Positions 9,969 through 19,123 of a stretch of 60,827 nucleotides of DNA are shown in pieces. The position numbers and the translations under genes are program-made. The notes under the pieces were generated by a model that ran no database searches, was not told the origin of the DNA, and worked only from the letters and a program-made list of their open reading frames with translations. This stretch comes from Dechloromonas sp. (GTDB taxonomy: Bacteria; Pseudomonadota; Gammaproteobacteria; Burkholderiales; Rhodocyclaceae). The stretch spans positions 1 through 60,827 of the forward strand of contig JAQTXC010000013.1 of the NCBI GenBank assembly GCA_028689015.1. Direction: 5' to 3'. Within the stretch, counting starts at the first letter, position 1, and the number at the start of each line of letters is the position of its first letter.

Positions 9969-11342
9969 TCAGGCACGCCGCCAACTGGTGCCCTGCGGGC
10001 TGTCGTCCAGAACGATGCCCGCCGCTTTCAGTTCGTCACGAATACGGTCGGCCTCAGCAAAATTACGCGCTTGCTTGGCAGTTGCACGGGCGGCAATTTG
10101 CTGTTCGATCGCCGTCTCGTCCAGCGTCGAACTCGTGCCAGCACCAGCTCGCAAATAGACCAGCGGCTCACGGGCCAACAGACCGATCACGGCGCCCAAG
10201 GCCTTGAGCAGACCCGACAAGGCCGCACTTTTCTGACGATTGGCCTCAGCCGCGAGTTCGAAAAGGATGGCAATGGCACCATGCGAATCAAAATCTTCGT
10301 CGAGCGCCGCAGCAAAACGGGCGGCAAAATCCTGAGTCCAGTCGATGTCGACCGCGAGTGGAGGCACATCGCGCAGCGTAAAGTACAGGCTGTCCAGACT
10401 GCGCTTGGCATCATCGAGGTGAGCGTCAGAGTAGTTGAGCGGGCTACGGTAATGCGCTCGCAAGATAAAGAAACGTACAACCTCGGCATCAAACGCTTCG
10501 AGGACTTGGCGAATAGTGAAGAAATTACCCAGGGATTTCGACATTTTTTCGTTGTCGACCCTGACAAAGCCGTTATGCATCCAGTAATTGACGAAACTGC
10601 ACTGATGCGCTCCTTCAGACTGGGCAATTTCATTCTCATGGTGCGGAAATTGCAGATCCTGACCACCGCCGTGAATATCGAAATGCTGGCCGAGCAGTTT
10701 TGAACTCATCGCCGAACATTCGATATGCCAACCTGGACGGCCATCACCCCACGGTGACGACCAGGCCGGCTCACCCGGCTTGGCATGCTTCCACAGCACG
10801 AAATCCAGCGGATCCTCCTTGGCCTGATCGACCTCGACCCGCTCACCGGCCCGCAGATCATCCAGCGACTTGCCGGACAACTTGCCATAACCCGGAAATT
10901 TGCGCACCGCGTAATTGACGTCGCCATCAGCCGCCTGATAAGCCAGACCACGGTCTTGCAGACGGGCGATCAGGTCGAGCATTTCCGGCACATATTCAGT
11001 CGCCCGCGGTTCGTGATCGGGGCGCAAAACGCCGAGCGCATCGGCATCCTCATGCATCAGCGCGATGAAACGATTGGTTAGCTGCTGGATGCTCTCACCA
11101 TTCTCCAAGGCCCGGCGAATGATCTTGTCGTCGATATCGGTGATATTGCGCACATAGGTCACCTGATAACCGCGCGCCTTCAGCCAGCGGTACACCATAT
11201 CGAACACCACCATGACACGAGCATGACCCAGGTGACAATAGTCATAGACCGTCATGCCACAAACGTACATGCGGACATGCGAGGCATCGATCGGCGTAAA
11301 TAGCTGTTTTTCGCGCTTGAGGGAGTTATATATCTTGAGCAT
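9969..11342 (-). CDS. cysS: Cysteinyl-tRNA synthetase
   Basis: 457-residue class I aminoacyl-tRNA synthetase that charges tRNA-Cys. The zinc/cysteine site starts in YVCGMTVYD, followed by the HIGH-type motif HLGH ([13 protein letters not shown]) and the second Zn ligands in [10 protein letters not shown]. The KMSKS loop is [12 protein letters not shown] and a DALR-type anticodon-recognition C-terminus follows. Length is normal. The start [15 protein letters not shown] is typical for the family. The gene stands alone, convergent with the binding protein and divergent from the TPR protein gene. Confidence 0.98.
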   Translation of the reverse strand: MLKIYNSLKREKQLFTPIDASHVRMYVCGMTVYDYCHLGHARVMVVFDMVYRWLKARGYQVTYVRNITDIDDKIIRRALENGESIQQLTNRFIALMHEDADALGVLRPDHEPRATEYVPEMLDLIARLQDRGLAYQAADGDVNYAVRKFPGYGKLSGKSLDDLRAGERVEVDQAKEDPLDFVLWKHAKPGEPAWSSPWGDGRPGWHIECSAMSSKLLGQHFDIHGGGQDLQFPHHENEIAQSEGAHQCSFVNYWMHNGFVRVDNEKMSKSLGNFFTIRQVLEAFDAEVVRFFILRAHYRSPLNYSDAHLDDAKRSLDSLYFTLRDVPPLAVDIDWTQDFAARFAAALDEDFDSHGAIAILFELAAEANRQKSAALSGLLKALGAVIGLLAREPLVYLRAGAGTSSTLDETAIEQQIAARATAKQARNFAEADRIRDELKAAGIVLDDSPQGTSWRRA

Positions 11343-11444
11343 GTCGGGAAAAATCCGCTTGAAAAGGGGGTGACAAGCAATAAACCTGTGGAATCAGCAG
11401 CGCTTTTTGTTAGAATCTGCGGATTAAATCCTCGAAATTATAGC

Positions 11445-12590
11445 ATGTCGATGATCGCAAAATCCCTGTCACAGCGCCCTAAACCGCCATTTGGCGCGCT
11501 CCGCGCCATCGCTTTTGGCCTCAGCCTCTGCATCATGGCGCCGGCTTTTGCCGACAACCTGCCGGAAGTGCAACGCTTGATTAAACAGGGGCAACTCCCC
11601 CAGGCACTGGAAAAGATCGACAGCTACCTGAGCAGCCGCCCCAAAGACGCACAAGGTCGCTTCATCAAGGGTCTGATCCTGACCGAGATGAACAAGCCGA
11701 ACGACGCGATCGCCGTCTTCACCAAACTGACCGAAGACTACCCGGAACTGCCGGAGCCTTATAACAATCTGGCCGTGCTATACGCCCAGCAAAAACAATA
11801 TGACCGCGCCCGAACCGCCCTCGAAATGGCCATTCGAACGCATCCTTCGTACACCATCGCTTACGAAAACTTGGGCGACATCTACGCCAAATTGGCCAGC
11901 CAGGCCTACGACAAGGCCTTGCAACTGGACCGAGAAAACCCGGCCGCACAAAACAAGCTGGCCCTGATCCGTGACCTGATCAGCACCTCGGGCAAGGGCA
12001 ATGTCAAGCCGACAGTCCCTGGAACCGCCAAGCCTGCCGCAGCCCCCCCGGTTGCCGCAGCAGCCACCGCGCCTGTCGCCCCTGGAACAGCGCCAGCGGC
12101 CAACAAGACAAGCGCCCCAACAACGGCACCGAGCACCAGTCCCGCCATCGTGGCTACCGCCAGCGTCGTGACGACTACGTCCGGCGCGGCGGCCAGCACC
12201 AGTTCTACCCCTGCAAAAGTGGCGAATGACGACAAACCCGTCCAGAGCACTGATGCTGCCGATATTCAGAAGGCGATTGAGGACTGGGCTGAGGCGTGGT
12301 CACGCAAGGATATGAAGGCGTACTTCGCCGCTTACGCCAGCGAATTTGACCCCAAAGGCAATCAGAGTCGAAAAAGCTGGGAAGAAGAGCGCAAACAACG
12401 CATTGCTGGCAAATCCGGAAAAATCCGCGTCAGCATCAGCGACCCAAAAGTCACTGTCGATAGCAACCAGGCGACGGCCAAGTTTCGTCAGTCCTACCGT
12501 GCCCCCGGCCTGAGCAGCGACTCGACCAAGACGCTCATTCTCGTCCGCAAGGGTGAGCGCTGGTTGATCAAGGAAGAAGTCGCCCGCTAA
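11445..12590 (+). CDS. Secreted TPR protein with C-terminal Cds6/SnoaL-like domain
   Basis: 381 residues from the ATG at 11445 (a second ATG at 11451 is possible). A signal peptide is visible (ALRAIAFGLSLCIMAPAFA-DN), then two to three TPR units at about 40-150, an Ala/Pro/Thr-rich linker at about 185-270, and a C-terminal domain of about 110 residues (IEDWAEAWSRKDMKAYFAAY...) of the nuclear-transport-factor-2/SnoaL-like type. The adjacent L,D-transpeptidase ends with a related domain, so the two probably act together in the periplasm on the cell wall; that is inference. The next gene starts on the last base of this stop codon, so the two are translationally coupled. A TAGAAT box at 11411-11416 may be the -10. 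No ribosome site is clear at the start. Confidence 0.85.
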   Translation: MSMIAKSLSQRPKPPFGALRAIAFGLSLCIMAPAFADNLPEVQRLIKQGQLPQALEKIDSYLSSRPKDAQGRFIKGLILTEMNKPNDAIAVFTKLTEDYPELPEPYNNLAVLYAQQKQYDRARTALEMAIRTHPSYTIAYENLGDIYAKLASQAYDKALQLDRENPAAQNKLALIRDLISTSGKGNVKPTVPGTAKPAAAPPVAAAATAPVAPGTAPAANKTSAPTTAPSTSPAIVATASVVTTTSGAAASTSSTPAKVANDDKPVQSTDAADIQKAIEDWAEAWSRKDMKAYFAAYASEFDPKGNQSRKSWEEERKQRIAGKSGKIRVSISDPKVTVDSNQATAKFRQSYRAPGLSSDSTKTLILVRKGERWLIKEEVAR

Positions 12591-13894
12591 TGCTTGATCG
12601 TCGTCGTTTTTTCCTGCCAGGCCTGGCCATGGCAGCAATGTTTATTGGCATTGGCTGGTATGCCTCACAATCAACAACGGACAGCGAAGCGCCAGCATCT
12701 GTTTTGCGCGCCCCACCGGGCAGCCTTGATATCAGCGCCCCCGTATGGCCCGTTGCACCCGGTGATGCCGCCTTAAAAATCGACGTCGATACTCCGCCAG
12801 AGAAACAACTGGCCCGCGTTTTCGACGAAATTGAAGCCAATCGACTAGGTAACGCCCTGCAACTCACCGAAAGCCTGTTGCAAAAACACCCGAACTATCG
12901 TCTGGCTCACTTGATTCGGGGTGACCTGCTGCTCGCCCGAACTCAGCCCATTCCGGCCTTTGGTGCTGCCAACGAAGCACCGGAACGCGTCGCCGACCTG
13001 CGTGCCGAAGCGATGGCCCGCCTGCTGGCCTACCGCGAAAAACCACCCACTGACTTCATACCGCGCTATCTGTTACAAATGCGCGCCGATCAGAAACATG
13101 CATTGATTGTAGACACCCGGCGTTCTCGCCTCTACGTCTATGAAAACGACAACGAAGGTGCCGGCCAACCGCGTTTCGTAACTGACTACTACATTTCCCA
13201 AGGCAAGTTGGGCGCCGAGAAAGCCAGTGAAGGGGATAAAAAAACACCCATTGGTGTTTATCACGTTACCGCCAGCCTGCCACGCCAGAAATTAGCTGAC
13301 CTGTATGGCAACGGCGCCTTTCCGCTTAATTACCCGAACGAATGGGACAAGCGCAATGGCCGCGGCGGCAGTGGTATCTGGCTACACGGCACCCAATCGG
13401 ATACCTTCTCTCGCCCACCTCTGGCTTCTGATGGTTGCGTCGTCCTCACCAACCCGGACCTGGAGGCGATCGCCAAAACACTGCAAATTGGCCTGACGCC
13501 GGTCATCATCAGCGACTCGATGGAATGGATCGCACCGGCCGAATGGAACCAGGAGCGTGATGCCTTGAATCAGGCTGTCGATGCGTGGCGCAAGGACTGG
13601 GAAAGTCGCGACACCGACAAGTACTTGACGCACTACTCTCGGCGCTTCAAGACCCCGGAGCAGGATTACGCACGTTTCGCCAGCCAGAAGCGTCAGGTCA
13701 ATAGCGGCAAGACTCATATTGAAGTAAAGATCAGCAATCTCACCCTGTTCCGTAATCCCGGCAAGGACGACGTGGTGGTCGCCACCTTTGACCAGGATTA
13801 CCGTAGCAACAACCTGAACAACCAGATGCGCAAGCGCCAGTATTGGATCCGTGAAGACGGCCAGTGGAAAATTGCCTACGAAGGAGCCGCCTGA
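12590..13894 (+). CDS. L,D-transpeptidase (YkuD family) with C-terminal Cds6/SnoaL-like domain
   Basis: 434 residues: an N-terminal membrane anchor or signal (about 5-24), a middle region, a YkuD catalytic domain at about 165-310 and a C-terminal NTF2/SnoaL-like domain (VDAWRKDWESRDTDKYLTHY...). YkuD enzymes form 3-3 peptidoglycan crosslinks or attach proteins to peptidoglycan in the periplasm. The catalytic pair is H266-G267 and C283 in S-D-G-C-V-V. The arginine usual after Cys-Ile/Val is replaced by valine, as in a subgroup of proteobacterial homologues. It overlaps the upstream TPR gene by one base (TAATG), and ppiA follows at 2 bp, so the genes form one envelope-related operon. Confidence 0.9.
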   Translation: MLDRRRFFLPGLAMAAMFIGIGWYASQSTTDSEAPASVLRAPPGSLDISAPVWPVAPGDAALKIDVDTPPEKQLARVFDEIEANRLGNALQLTESLLQKHPNYRLAHLIRGDLLLARTQPIPAFGAANEAPERVADLRAEAMARLLAYREKPPTDFIPRYLLQMRADQKHALIVDTRRSRLYVYENDNEGAGQPRFVTDYYISQGKLGAEKASEGDKKTPIGVYHVTASLPRQKLADLYGNGAFPLNYPNEWDKRNGRGGSGIWLHGTQSDTFSRPPLASDGCVVLTNPDLEAIAKTLQIGLTPVIISDSMEWIAPAEWNQERDALNQAVDAWRKDWESRDTDKYLTHYSRRFKTPEQDYARFASQKRQVNSGKTHIEVKISNLTLFRNPGKDDVVVATFDQDYRSNNLNNQMRKRQYWIREDGQWKIAYEGAA

Positions 13895-13896
13895 CC

Positions 13897-14460
13897 ATGA
13901 AACAAATTACGCTGGGCATTTTGCTGGCCCTCGGCCTGTCGACCGTTAACGTCTTCGCCGCCCCCACCGTCGAAATGACCACCTCGCTCGGCAAGGTCGT
14001 GGTTGAACTGAATGCCGACAAGGCGCCGAAAAGTGTCGCCAATTTCCTGCAATACGCCCGCGACGGTTTTTACAACGGCACCCTCTTTCATCGCGTCATT
14101 CCCGGTTTCATGATCCAGGGTGGTGGCTTCGATGCCCGGATGGAGCAGAAGACCACCCGCGAACCGGTTGAGAACGAAGCCCGCAATGGCCTCAAGAATG
14201 CGCGCGGCACGCTGGCCATGGCTCGCCGTGGCGATCCGCATTCAGCCACAGCCCAGTTCTTCATCAACCACAACAACAACGGCTTTCTCGATTACCCGAG
14301 CCAGGATGGCTGGGGTTACACCGTTTTCGGCAAGGTGGTCCAGGGAATGGAGATCGTCGACAAGATTGCCCAAGTCCCGACCAGTCATTCTGGCATGCAC
14401 CAGAATGTGCCGCGCACCCCGGTGGTGATCGAATCGGTCAAGATTATTTCTGAAAAATAA
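13897..14460 (+). CDS. ppiA: Periplasmic peptidyl-prolyl cis-trans isomerase (cyclophilin)
   Basis: 187 residues: signal peptide (about 1-20, GLSTVNVFA-AP) then a cyclophilin domain with FHRVIPGFMIQGGG, the substrate-site ATAQFFIN and the tryptophan in DGWGYTVFG. It isomerises X-Pro bonds in folding exported proteins. The ATG at 13897 is chosen because AAGGAG at 13881-13886, inside the end of the preceding gene, is correctly spaced. It is the first of two cyclophilin genes in tandem; the second lacks a signal peptide. It follows the L,D-transpeptidase at 2 bp. Confidence 0.95.
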   Translation: MKQITLGILLALGLSTVNVFAAPTVEMTTSLGKVVVELNADKAPKSVANFLQYARDGFYNGTLFHRVIPGFMIQGGGFDARMEQKTTREPVENEARNGLKNARGTLAMARRGDPHSATAQFFINHNNNGFLDYPSQDGWGYTVFGKVVQGMEIVDKIAQVPTSHSGMHQNVPRTPVVIESVKIISEK

Positions 14461-14472
14461 AGGAATCCCCCC

Positions 14473-14964
14473 ATGATCAAGCTCACCACCAACCACGGTG
14501 TCATCACCCTTAATCTCGATGCCGAGAAGGCCCCCAAGACGGTGGCCAACTTCGTCGCCTACGTTGAAGCCGGCCATTACAACAACACCATCTTCCACCG
14601 CGTGATCAAGAACTTCATGATCCAGGGCGGCGGCATGGAGCCCGGCATGAACCAGAAGGAATGCCAGGTGCCAATCGAAAACGAAGCCGCCAACGGCTTG
14701 AAGAACAAGCGTGGCAGCATTGCCATGGCCCGCACCGGTGACCCGCACTCGGCTACTGCCCAGTTCTTCATCAACACGGTTGACAACGACTTCCTCGACT
14801 TCAAGGCACCTAGCGGCCAGGGTTGGGGTTACTGTGTTTTCGGCGAAGTGACCGAAGGCATGGACGTGGTAGACAAGATCCGCGCCGTGGCCACCGGTAA
14901 CAAGGGCTTCCATCAGGATGTGCCGAAAGAAGACGTGATCATCGAAAAGGCCGAGATCGTTTGA
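14473..14964 (+). CDS. ppiB: Cytoplasmic peptidyl-prolyl cis-trans isomerase B (cyclophilin)
   Basis: 163 residues with no signal peptide, close in sequence to the upstream ppiA ([47 protein letters not shown]). It catalyses proline isomerisation in the cytoplasm. It starts 12 bp after ppiA with AAAGGAATCCCCCC as ribosome site, and its TGA overlaps the TTG start of lpxH, so the three genes are cotranscribed. The ppiB-lpxH pairing is common in beta- and gammaproteobacteria. Confidence 0.97.
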   Translation: MIKLTTNHGVITLNLDAEKAPKTVANFVAYVEAGHYNNTIFHRVIKNFMIQGGGMEPGMNQKECQVPIENEAANGLKNKRGSIAMARTGDPHSATAQFFINTVDNDFLDFKAPSGQGWGYCVFGEVTEGMDVVDKIRAVATGNKGFHQDVPKEDVIIEKAEIV

Positions 14965-15701
14965 TCTTCTTTCTTTCCGATCTGCACCTGTCGCCCCGGT
15001 CCTCCGGGGCGACTTGTTTGTTCCTCGACTTTCTGTCCGGCCCGGCCCGCCACGCCCGTCAACTCTATATTCTCGGCGACCTGTTCGAAACCTGGATTGG
15101 TGACGATGACCTCAGCGACCCGTATCACGCGAAAATTGTCGCTGCGCTGCAGTCGACCGCGGCAGCCGGCATCTGGATCGGCATCATGCAGGGCAACCGT
15201 GACTTCCTGCTTGGCGAGACGTTTGCCGCCGCCAGCGCCTGTCATTTGCTGAGCGATCCCTACATTCTGTCCACCGCCGAATGGCAATTCATCCTGTCGC
15301 ATGGCGATGCCCTTTGTCTGGATGACCACGATTACATGGCTTTCCGTGATCAGGTTCGTACCCCGCACTGGCAAGCCGAATTTCTGGCCAAACCACTGCG
15401 CGAACGACGCGCCATCGCGGCGCATATGCGCCAGGTCAGTGCAGCCAGCCAGCGCGACCAAGTCACGCCTTACACCGACCTGAATCTAGCAGCAACCGAC
15501 GACTTCCTTCGCCAGCATGGCTACCCCACCTTCATTCACGGCCACACCCACCAGCCCGCCAGGCACGACCACATCGTCGACGGCATCCACGTTGAACGCT
15601 GGGTGCTGGCCGACTGGCATGAAACCCGGGGCGAATACCTGGCCTGGGATGGCGCAGCGCTGACCCGCCACGCCGTTCTGCCCACAGAACAACAGGCTTG
15701 A
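14961..15701 (+). CDS. lpxH: UDP-2,3-diacylglucosamine pyrophosphohydrolase LpxH
   Basis: 246-residue membrane-associated metallophosphoesterase of lipid A synthesis; it cleaves UDP-2,3-diacylglucosamine to lipid X and UMP. Manganese-site motifs occur in order: FLSDLHL (about 4-10), [32 protein letters not shown] and the C-terminal [11 protein letters not shown]. The start is a TTG at 14961 that overlaps the ppiB stop. No ATG is available before the DLH motif, so this start is nearly forced and implies translational coupling to ppiB. recQ begins 4 bp after the stop. Confidence 0.95.
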   Translation: MIFFLSDLHLSPRSSGATCLFLDFLSGPARHARQLYILGDLFETWIGDDDLSDPYHAKIVAALQSTAAAGIWIGIMQGNRDFLLGETFAAASACHLLSDPYILSTAEWQFILSHGDALCLDDHDYMAFRDQVRTPHWQAEFLAKPLRERRAIAAHMRQVSAASQRDQVTPYTDLNLAATDDFLRQHGYPTFIHGHTHQPARHDHIVDGIHVERWVLADWHETRGEYLAWDGAALTRHAVLPTEQQA

Positions 15702-15705
15702 CGCG

Positions 15706-17520
15706 ATGTCGACCGTAAGCACTGCCCTTGACCTGCTGCGCGATGTTTTTGGCTACCCCGCCTTCCGCGGTGCCCAGGCCGAGATCATCGGCCATGTCGC
15801 CCAAGGCGGTGATGCTCTGGTCCTGATGCCGACCGGTGGCGGCAAGAGTTTGTGCTATCAGATTCCTGCCCTGCTTCGCCCGGGGTGTGCCGTCGTCGTC
15901 TCGCCGCTGATCGCGCTGATGCAGGACCAGGTCGACGCCTTGACCCAGTTGGGCGTCAAAGCCGCCGTCCTCAACTCGACGCTCGATCGACGCGAAGCAC
16001 AGGCGGTGGAACAGGCGATTTTCAGCGGCCACCTCGACCTCGTCTATATCGCCCCCGAACGCCTGCTGCTCGACCGTACCCTGGCCATGCTCGATGCGCT
16101 GGCCGAAGCCGGCAAACTGGCATTGTTCGCCATTGATGAGGCCCACTGCGTCTCGCAATGGGGCCATGATTTTCGCCCGGAATACCTGCAACTTTCCGCC
16201 CTGCACGAACGCTACCCCAGCGTACCGCGCATCGCACTAACCGCTACCGCCGACCAGGCGACGCGCAACGAAATACTGCAACGCCTCGGCTTGGGTGAAG
16301 CGCGGGTTTTCCTGTCCAGTTTCGACCGTCCGAACATCCGCTACACCGTGGTCGAGAAGGACAGTGCCAAACAGCAATTACTTGGCTTCCTGGCTGGCCG
16401 CCGGGGCCAGGCAGGCATTGTCTATTGCCTGTCGCGCAAGAAGGTCGAGGAAACCGCCGAGTGGCTGTCCGCCCAAGGCTACCCGGCACTGCCCTACCAC
16501 GCCGGCCTGCCCGCCGCCGAGCGGGCCGCCAATCAACGCCGCTTCCTGCGCGAAGAGGGGCTGACCATGTGTGCCACTATCGCCTTCGGCATGGGTATCG
16601 ACAAACCGGATGTCCGTTTCGTTGCCCATCTGGATTTACCGAAAAGCATTGAGGCCTATTATCAGGAGACCGGGCGAGCGGGCCGTGACGGCGAACCCTC
16701 CGACGCCTGGATGGCCTACGGCATGCAAGACGTCGCCTTGCAACATGCACGTATCGCCGAATCGGGAGCCGCCGAAGGGCAGAAAATTCTGGAATCGCAA
16801 CGCCTGACGGCCCTGCTTGCCTATTGCGAAGCACCACGCTGCCGGCGCCAGGTGCTGCTCAATTATTTTGGCGAGGCGCGCCAGCCCTGCGGCAATTGCG
16901 ATGTCTGCATCGACCCGCCTGAATTGTGGGATGGCACACAGGCCGCCCAAAAAGCCCTGTCAGCGATTTTTCGTACCGGCATGCGCTTTGGTGTCAGCCA
17001 CTTGGTCGACGTCCTGCGCGGCAAACTGACCGAGCGCATGCGGCAATACGGTCATGATCAGTTGCCAACGTTTGGCGTCGGCCAGGATCTGGATGAATAC
17101 GCCTGGAAAAGCGTCTTTCGCCAGTTGGCCGCCGCCGGTCTAGTCCATGTCGACATGACCGAACATGGTGCCCTGCAACTGACCGATGCGGCTCGCGAAG
17201 TACTCAAAGGACAGCGCCGCATCCAGTTACGCCGCACCACCCGCCGCAAGCCGGCGGCCACGGCCCGCACCCGGGCACCCGCCAGCGATCTGTCAGCCGC
17301 CGATGCCACGCTGTTCGACACCCTGCGCGCCTGGCGAGCAGCCACTGCCCGTGAACAATCTGTCCCGGCCTACGTCATCCTGCACGACAAGACACTGCGC
17401 GAGCTGGCCGAGGTTCGGCCGACCAGCCATGGCATGCTGGCCGGCATCACCGGCATGGGCAGCGCCAAGATCGAGCACTACGGCTATGAACTTCTGGAAT
17501 TGATCCGCCAGGCCGGTTGA
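15706..17520 (+). CDS. recQ: ATP-dependent DNA helicase RecQ
   Basis: 604-residue 3'-5' superfamily 2 helicase for recombinational repair. Motif I is [14 protein letters not shown], motif [19 protein letters not shown], motif [10 protein letters not shown], and motif [12 protein letters not shown]. The RecQ zinc site follows (CEAPRCRRQ...CGNCDVC), then a winged helix (about 410-510) and a C-terminal HRDC domain ([29 protein letters not shown]). All catalytic motifs are intact. It follows lpxH by 4 bp. Its stop codon lies inside a perfect copy of the dispersed 11-mer, discussed as a finding. Confidence 0.98.
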   Translation: MSTVSTALDLLRDVFGYPAFRGAQAEIIGHVAQGGDALVLMPTGGGKSLCYQIPALLRPGCAVVVSPLIALMQDQVDALTQLGVKAAVLNSTLDRREAQAVEQAIFSGHLDLVYIAPERLLLDRTLAMLDALAEAGKLALFAIDEAHCVSQWGHDFRPEYLQLSALHERYPSVPRIALTATADQATRNEILQRLGLGEARVFLSSFDRPNIRYTVVEKDSAKQQLLGFLAGRRGQAGIVYCLSRKKVEETAEWLSAQGYPALPYHAGLPAAERAANQRRFLREEGLTMCATIAFGMGIDKPDVRFVAHLDLPKSIEAYYQETGRAGRDGEPSDAWMAYGMQDVALQHARIAESGAAEGQKILESQRLTALLAYCEAPRCRRQVLLNYFGEARQPCGNCDVCIDPPELWDGTQAAQKALSAIFRTGMRFGVSHLVDVLRGKLTERMRQYGHDQLPTFGVGQDLDEYAWKSVFRQLAAAGLVHVDMTEHGALQLTDAAREVLKGQRRIQLRRTTRRKPAATARTRAPASDLSAADATLFDTLRAWRAATAREQSVPAYVILHDKTLRELAEVRPTSHGMLAGITGMGSAKIEHYGYELLELIRQAG

Positions 17521-17525
17521 CCGCA
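17515..17525 (-). repeat. Dispersed 11-mer TGCGGTCRACC
   Basis: Perfect copy spanning the recQ stop codon. Confidence 0.85.
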
Positions 17526-17534
17526 AACAGCGGT

Positions 17535-18011
17535 TTATCGCGGTGGAAGCGCGCTCCCCCAGCGAAAGGCAATATGCCGGTTACGCTTGAGGAATTGCAG
17601 GAAATCCTCCGGCGAAGCGTGCGTTTGTTCTTGCCCGGCTTGAAACTCCGGGAAAGAAAAAACAGCAATGTCGCGCTCGACAATATCGAGGCCGCTCGCC
17701 GAGGCCATGTCGACAATCTCGCGCACTTTGCTAGTCACCGTGTCCGGGTTGGTATACGGCACCAACACCCAGAAATCGACTCCCTCGCGGATGGCCAGAT
17801 CAGTTTTCCGGAAAGCATGGCGCAGACGGGCCAGCAGATCAGTCAGCATCTGCGCCGCATCACGGGCACCATAGGCCTCGCCCAGTACCCGCGGATTGTG
17901 AAAACAAATATGGACCAGACCGAACTGCAAGGAGGCCGGGTGGCGTTCCTGCAACGACATCAACCATTCCAGGATAATCATGAAGCGGTCATGAACAACA
18001 TTTTGATCCAT
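17535..18011 (-). CDS. Degenerate GGDEF-domain protein downstream of mshN
   Basis: 158 residues. The sequence follows the GGDEF fold (FGLVHICFHNPRVLGEAYGARDAAQ ... LRHAFRKTDLAIREGVDFWVLVP), but the catalytic GGDEF is EGVDF (76-80) and the metal-binding Asp of strand 1 is gone, so it is unlikely to make c-di-GMP. The inhibitory-site RxxD is kept as R68-K-T-D71, so it may bind c-di-GMP as an effector. No sensory domain or membrane segment is seen. I start at the ATG at 18011 because GGAGAAG is well placed before it; an ATG at 18026 in frame is also possible. It begins 20-odd bp after mshN and is the last gene of that operon. The function is unknown; control of the pilus is suggested by context. 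Confidence 0.7.
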   Translation of the reverse strand: MDQNVVHDRFMIILEWLMSLQERHPASLQFGLVHICFHNPRVLGEAYGARDAAQMLTDLLARLRHAFRKTDLAIREGVDFWVLVPYTNPDTVTSKVREIVDMASASGLDIVERDIAVFSFPEFQAGQEQTHASPEDFLQFLKRNRHIAFRWGSALPPR

Positions 18012-18030
18012 CACGGGCTTCTCCATTGAA

Positions 18031-19119
18031 TTATTGGCCGGTGGGCGGCGTGGCCGGTGCGTGCCGCGCCAGGCGGTTGTGGGCTAGTTGTGCCAGGTCG
18101 TCGCTCAAATTAGCGCTGGCCAGGCCGCGCCGCAAGGCTTCAAGCGATTCGGCCCGGTGTCCCTGCTGCTCAAGAACCAGGCCTAGACCCACCCAATCAC
18201 GGCCGGAGCGGGCATCGTAATGCAGCGCCTGACGATAAAATTCGGCAGCCGCATCCTGATCGCCCTGACGCTGGGCAATGGCCGCCGCCAATGAATTGAA
18301 GGCCACATTACTGCGCGCCGTGATGGGCGTCTCATCAATCACCATCCGCGCCTGGGCCAATTGTCCACGCCCCAGTTCAAGCTGGGCAAGCAGCGTCCAC
18401 CAGGCGCTTTGTGCCGGCTCAAAACGCACACCATCACGTAACAAGGCGATGGCTGCCGCAGGCTGCCCTTGCTCAATATTTTGTCGAATCAATAACTGGC
18501 GGGCAGCGCTATGGCGGGGCTGCAGTTGCAGGCTGTCGCTGGCCAAGGCCCGACTCTCCTGATGGCGACCCGCACCGTAAGCCACCAAGGCACGCTGATA
18601 GCTCTGTTCGGCACGCTGCAGCCCATCATCAGCAACCGGCATTTTGCTCACCGCCGAGGGGTTGACCGCAGGCGGAGCGCTTGTCGGCGAGGCACGTGCT
18701 GCGCGCTCGGCAGCCCGTTTTTCACGGGCCAGGCGCCGTTTTTCGGCACGCGTCAGACGAGGGGTTGGCTCGCCCTCGGCCGGCGACCGTGCAGCCAACG
18801 GGGCGGCTGTCGCTGTCGCGGCCATCGCACGACCAGTCTCATTGACCGAAACAGGCGGTGTGGCGATCGACGGCGTGGCCTCCTGAGCTAGTCCCGGCAA
18901 GGTGGGCACCATCGGCACAGTGGTCGTACGCGGCCAGAAGGCATAGCAGAGAACGGCCAGCAAAGCACTGCCTAGCACCAGCCACCGCCGACGATCAGCG
19001 GAAAACAGTCCCGCCGGTCGTGCATCAGACGTTGACTGCACCCCAGCCGGCAAAGCGGCATCCCCCTCGGCCGGCGGGCGCTTTTCCAGATCCTGCAGCA
19101 TTTGATTGATCAAGCTCAC
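18031..19119 (-). CDS. mshN: MSHA biogenesis protein MshN (TPR)
   Basis: 362 residues. The N-terminus MSLINQMLQDLEKR is the recognisable MshN start. One transmembrane segment (about 45-62) is followed by a charged, Ala/Pro-rich region (about 100-150) and four or five TPR units to the C-terminus (QRALVAYGAGRHQESRALA...). It is an inner-membrane, periplasm-facing accessory protein of the MSHA pilus assembly machine. It starts 4 bp after mshM ends and is followed by the degenerate GGDEF gene. Confidence 0.9.
   Translation of the reverse strand: MSLINQMLQDLEKRPPAEGDAALPAGVQSTSDARPAGLFSADRRRWLVLGSALLAVLCYAFWPRTTTVPMVPTLPGLAQEATPSIATPPVSVNETGRAMAATATAAPLAARSPAEGEPTPRLTRAEKRRLAREKRAAERAARASPTSAPPAVNPSAVSKMPVADDGLQRAEQSYQRALVAYGAGRHQESRALASDSLQLQPRHSAARQLLIRQNIEQGQPAAAIALLRDGVRFEPAQSAWWTLLAQLELGRGQLAQARMVIDETPITARSNVAFNSLAAAIAQRQGDQDAAAEFYRQALHYDARSGRDWVGLGLVLEQQGHRAESLEALRRGLASANLSDDLAQLAHNRLARHAPATPPTGQ
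18660..18670 (-). repeat. Dispersed 11-mer TGCGGTCRACC
   Basis: Perfect copy in mshN. Confidence 0.85.
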
Positions 19120-19123
19120 CGTA

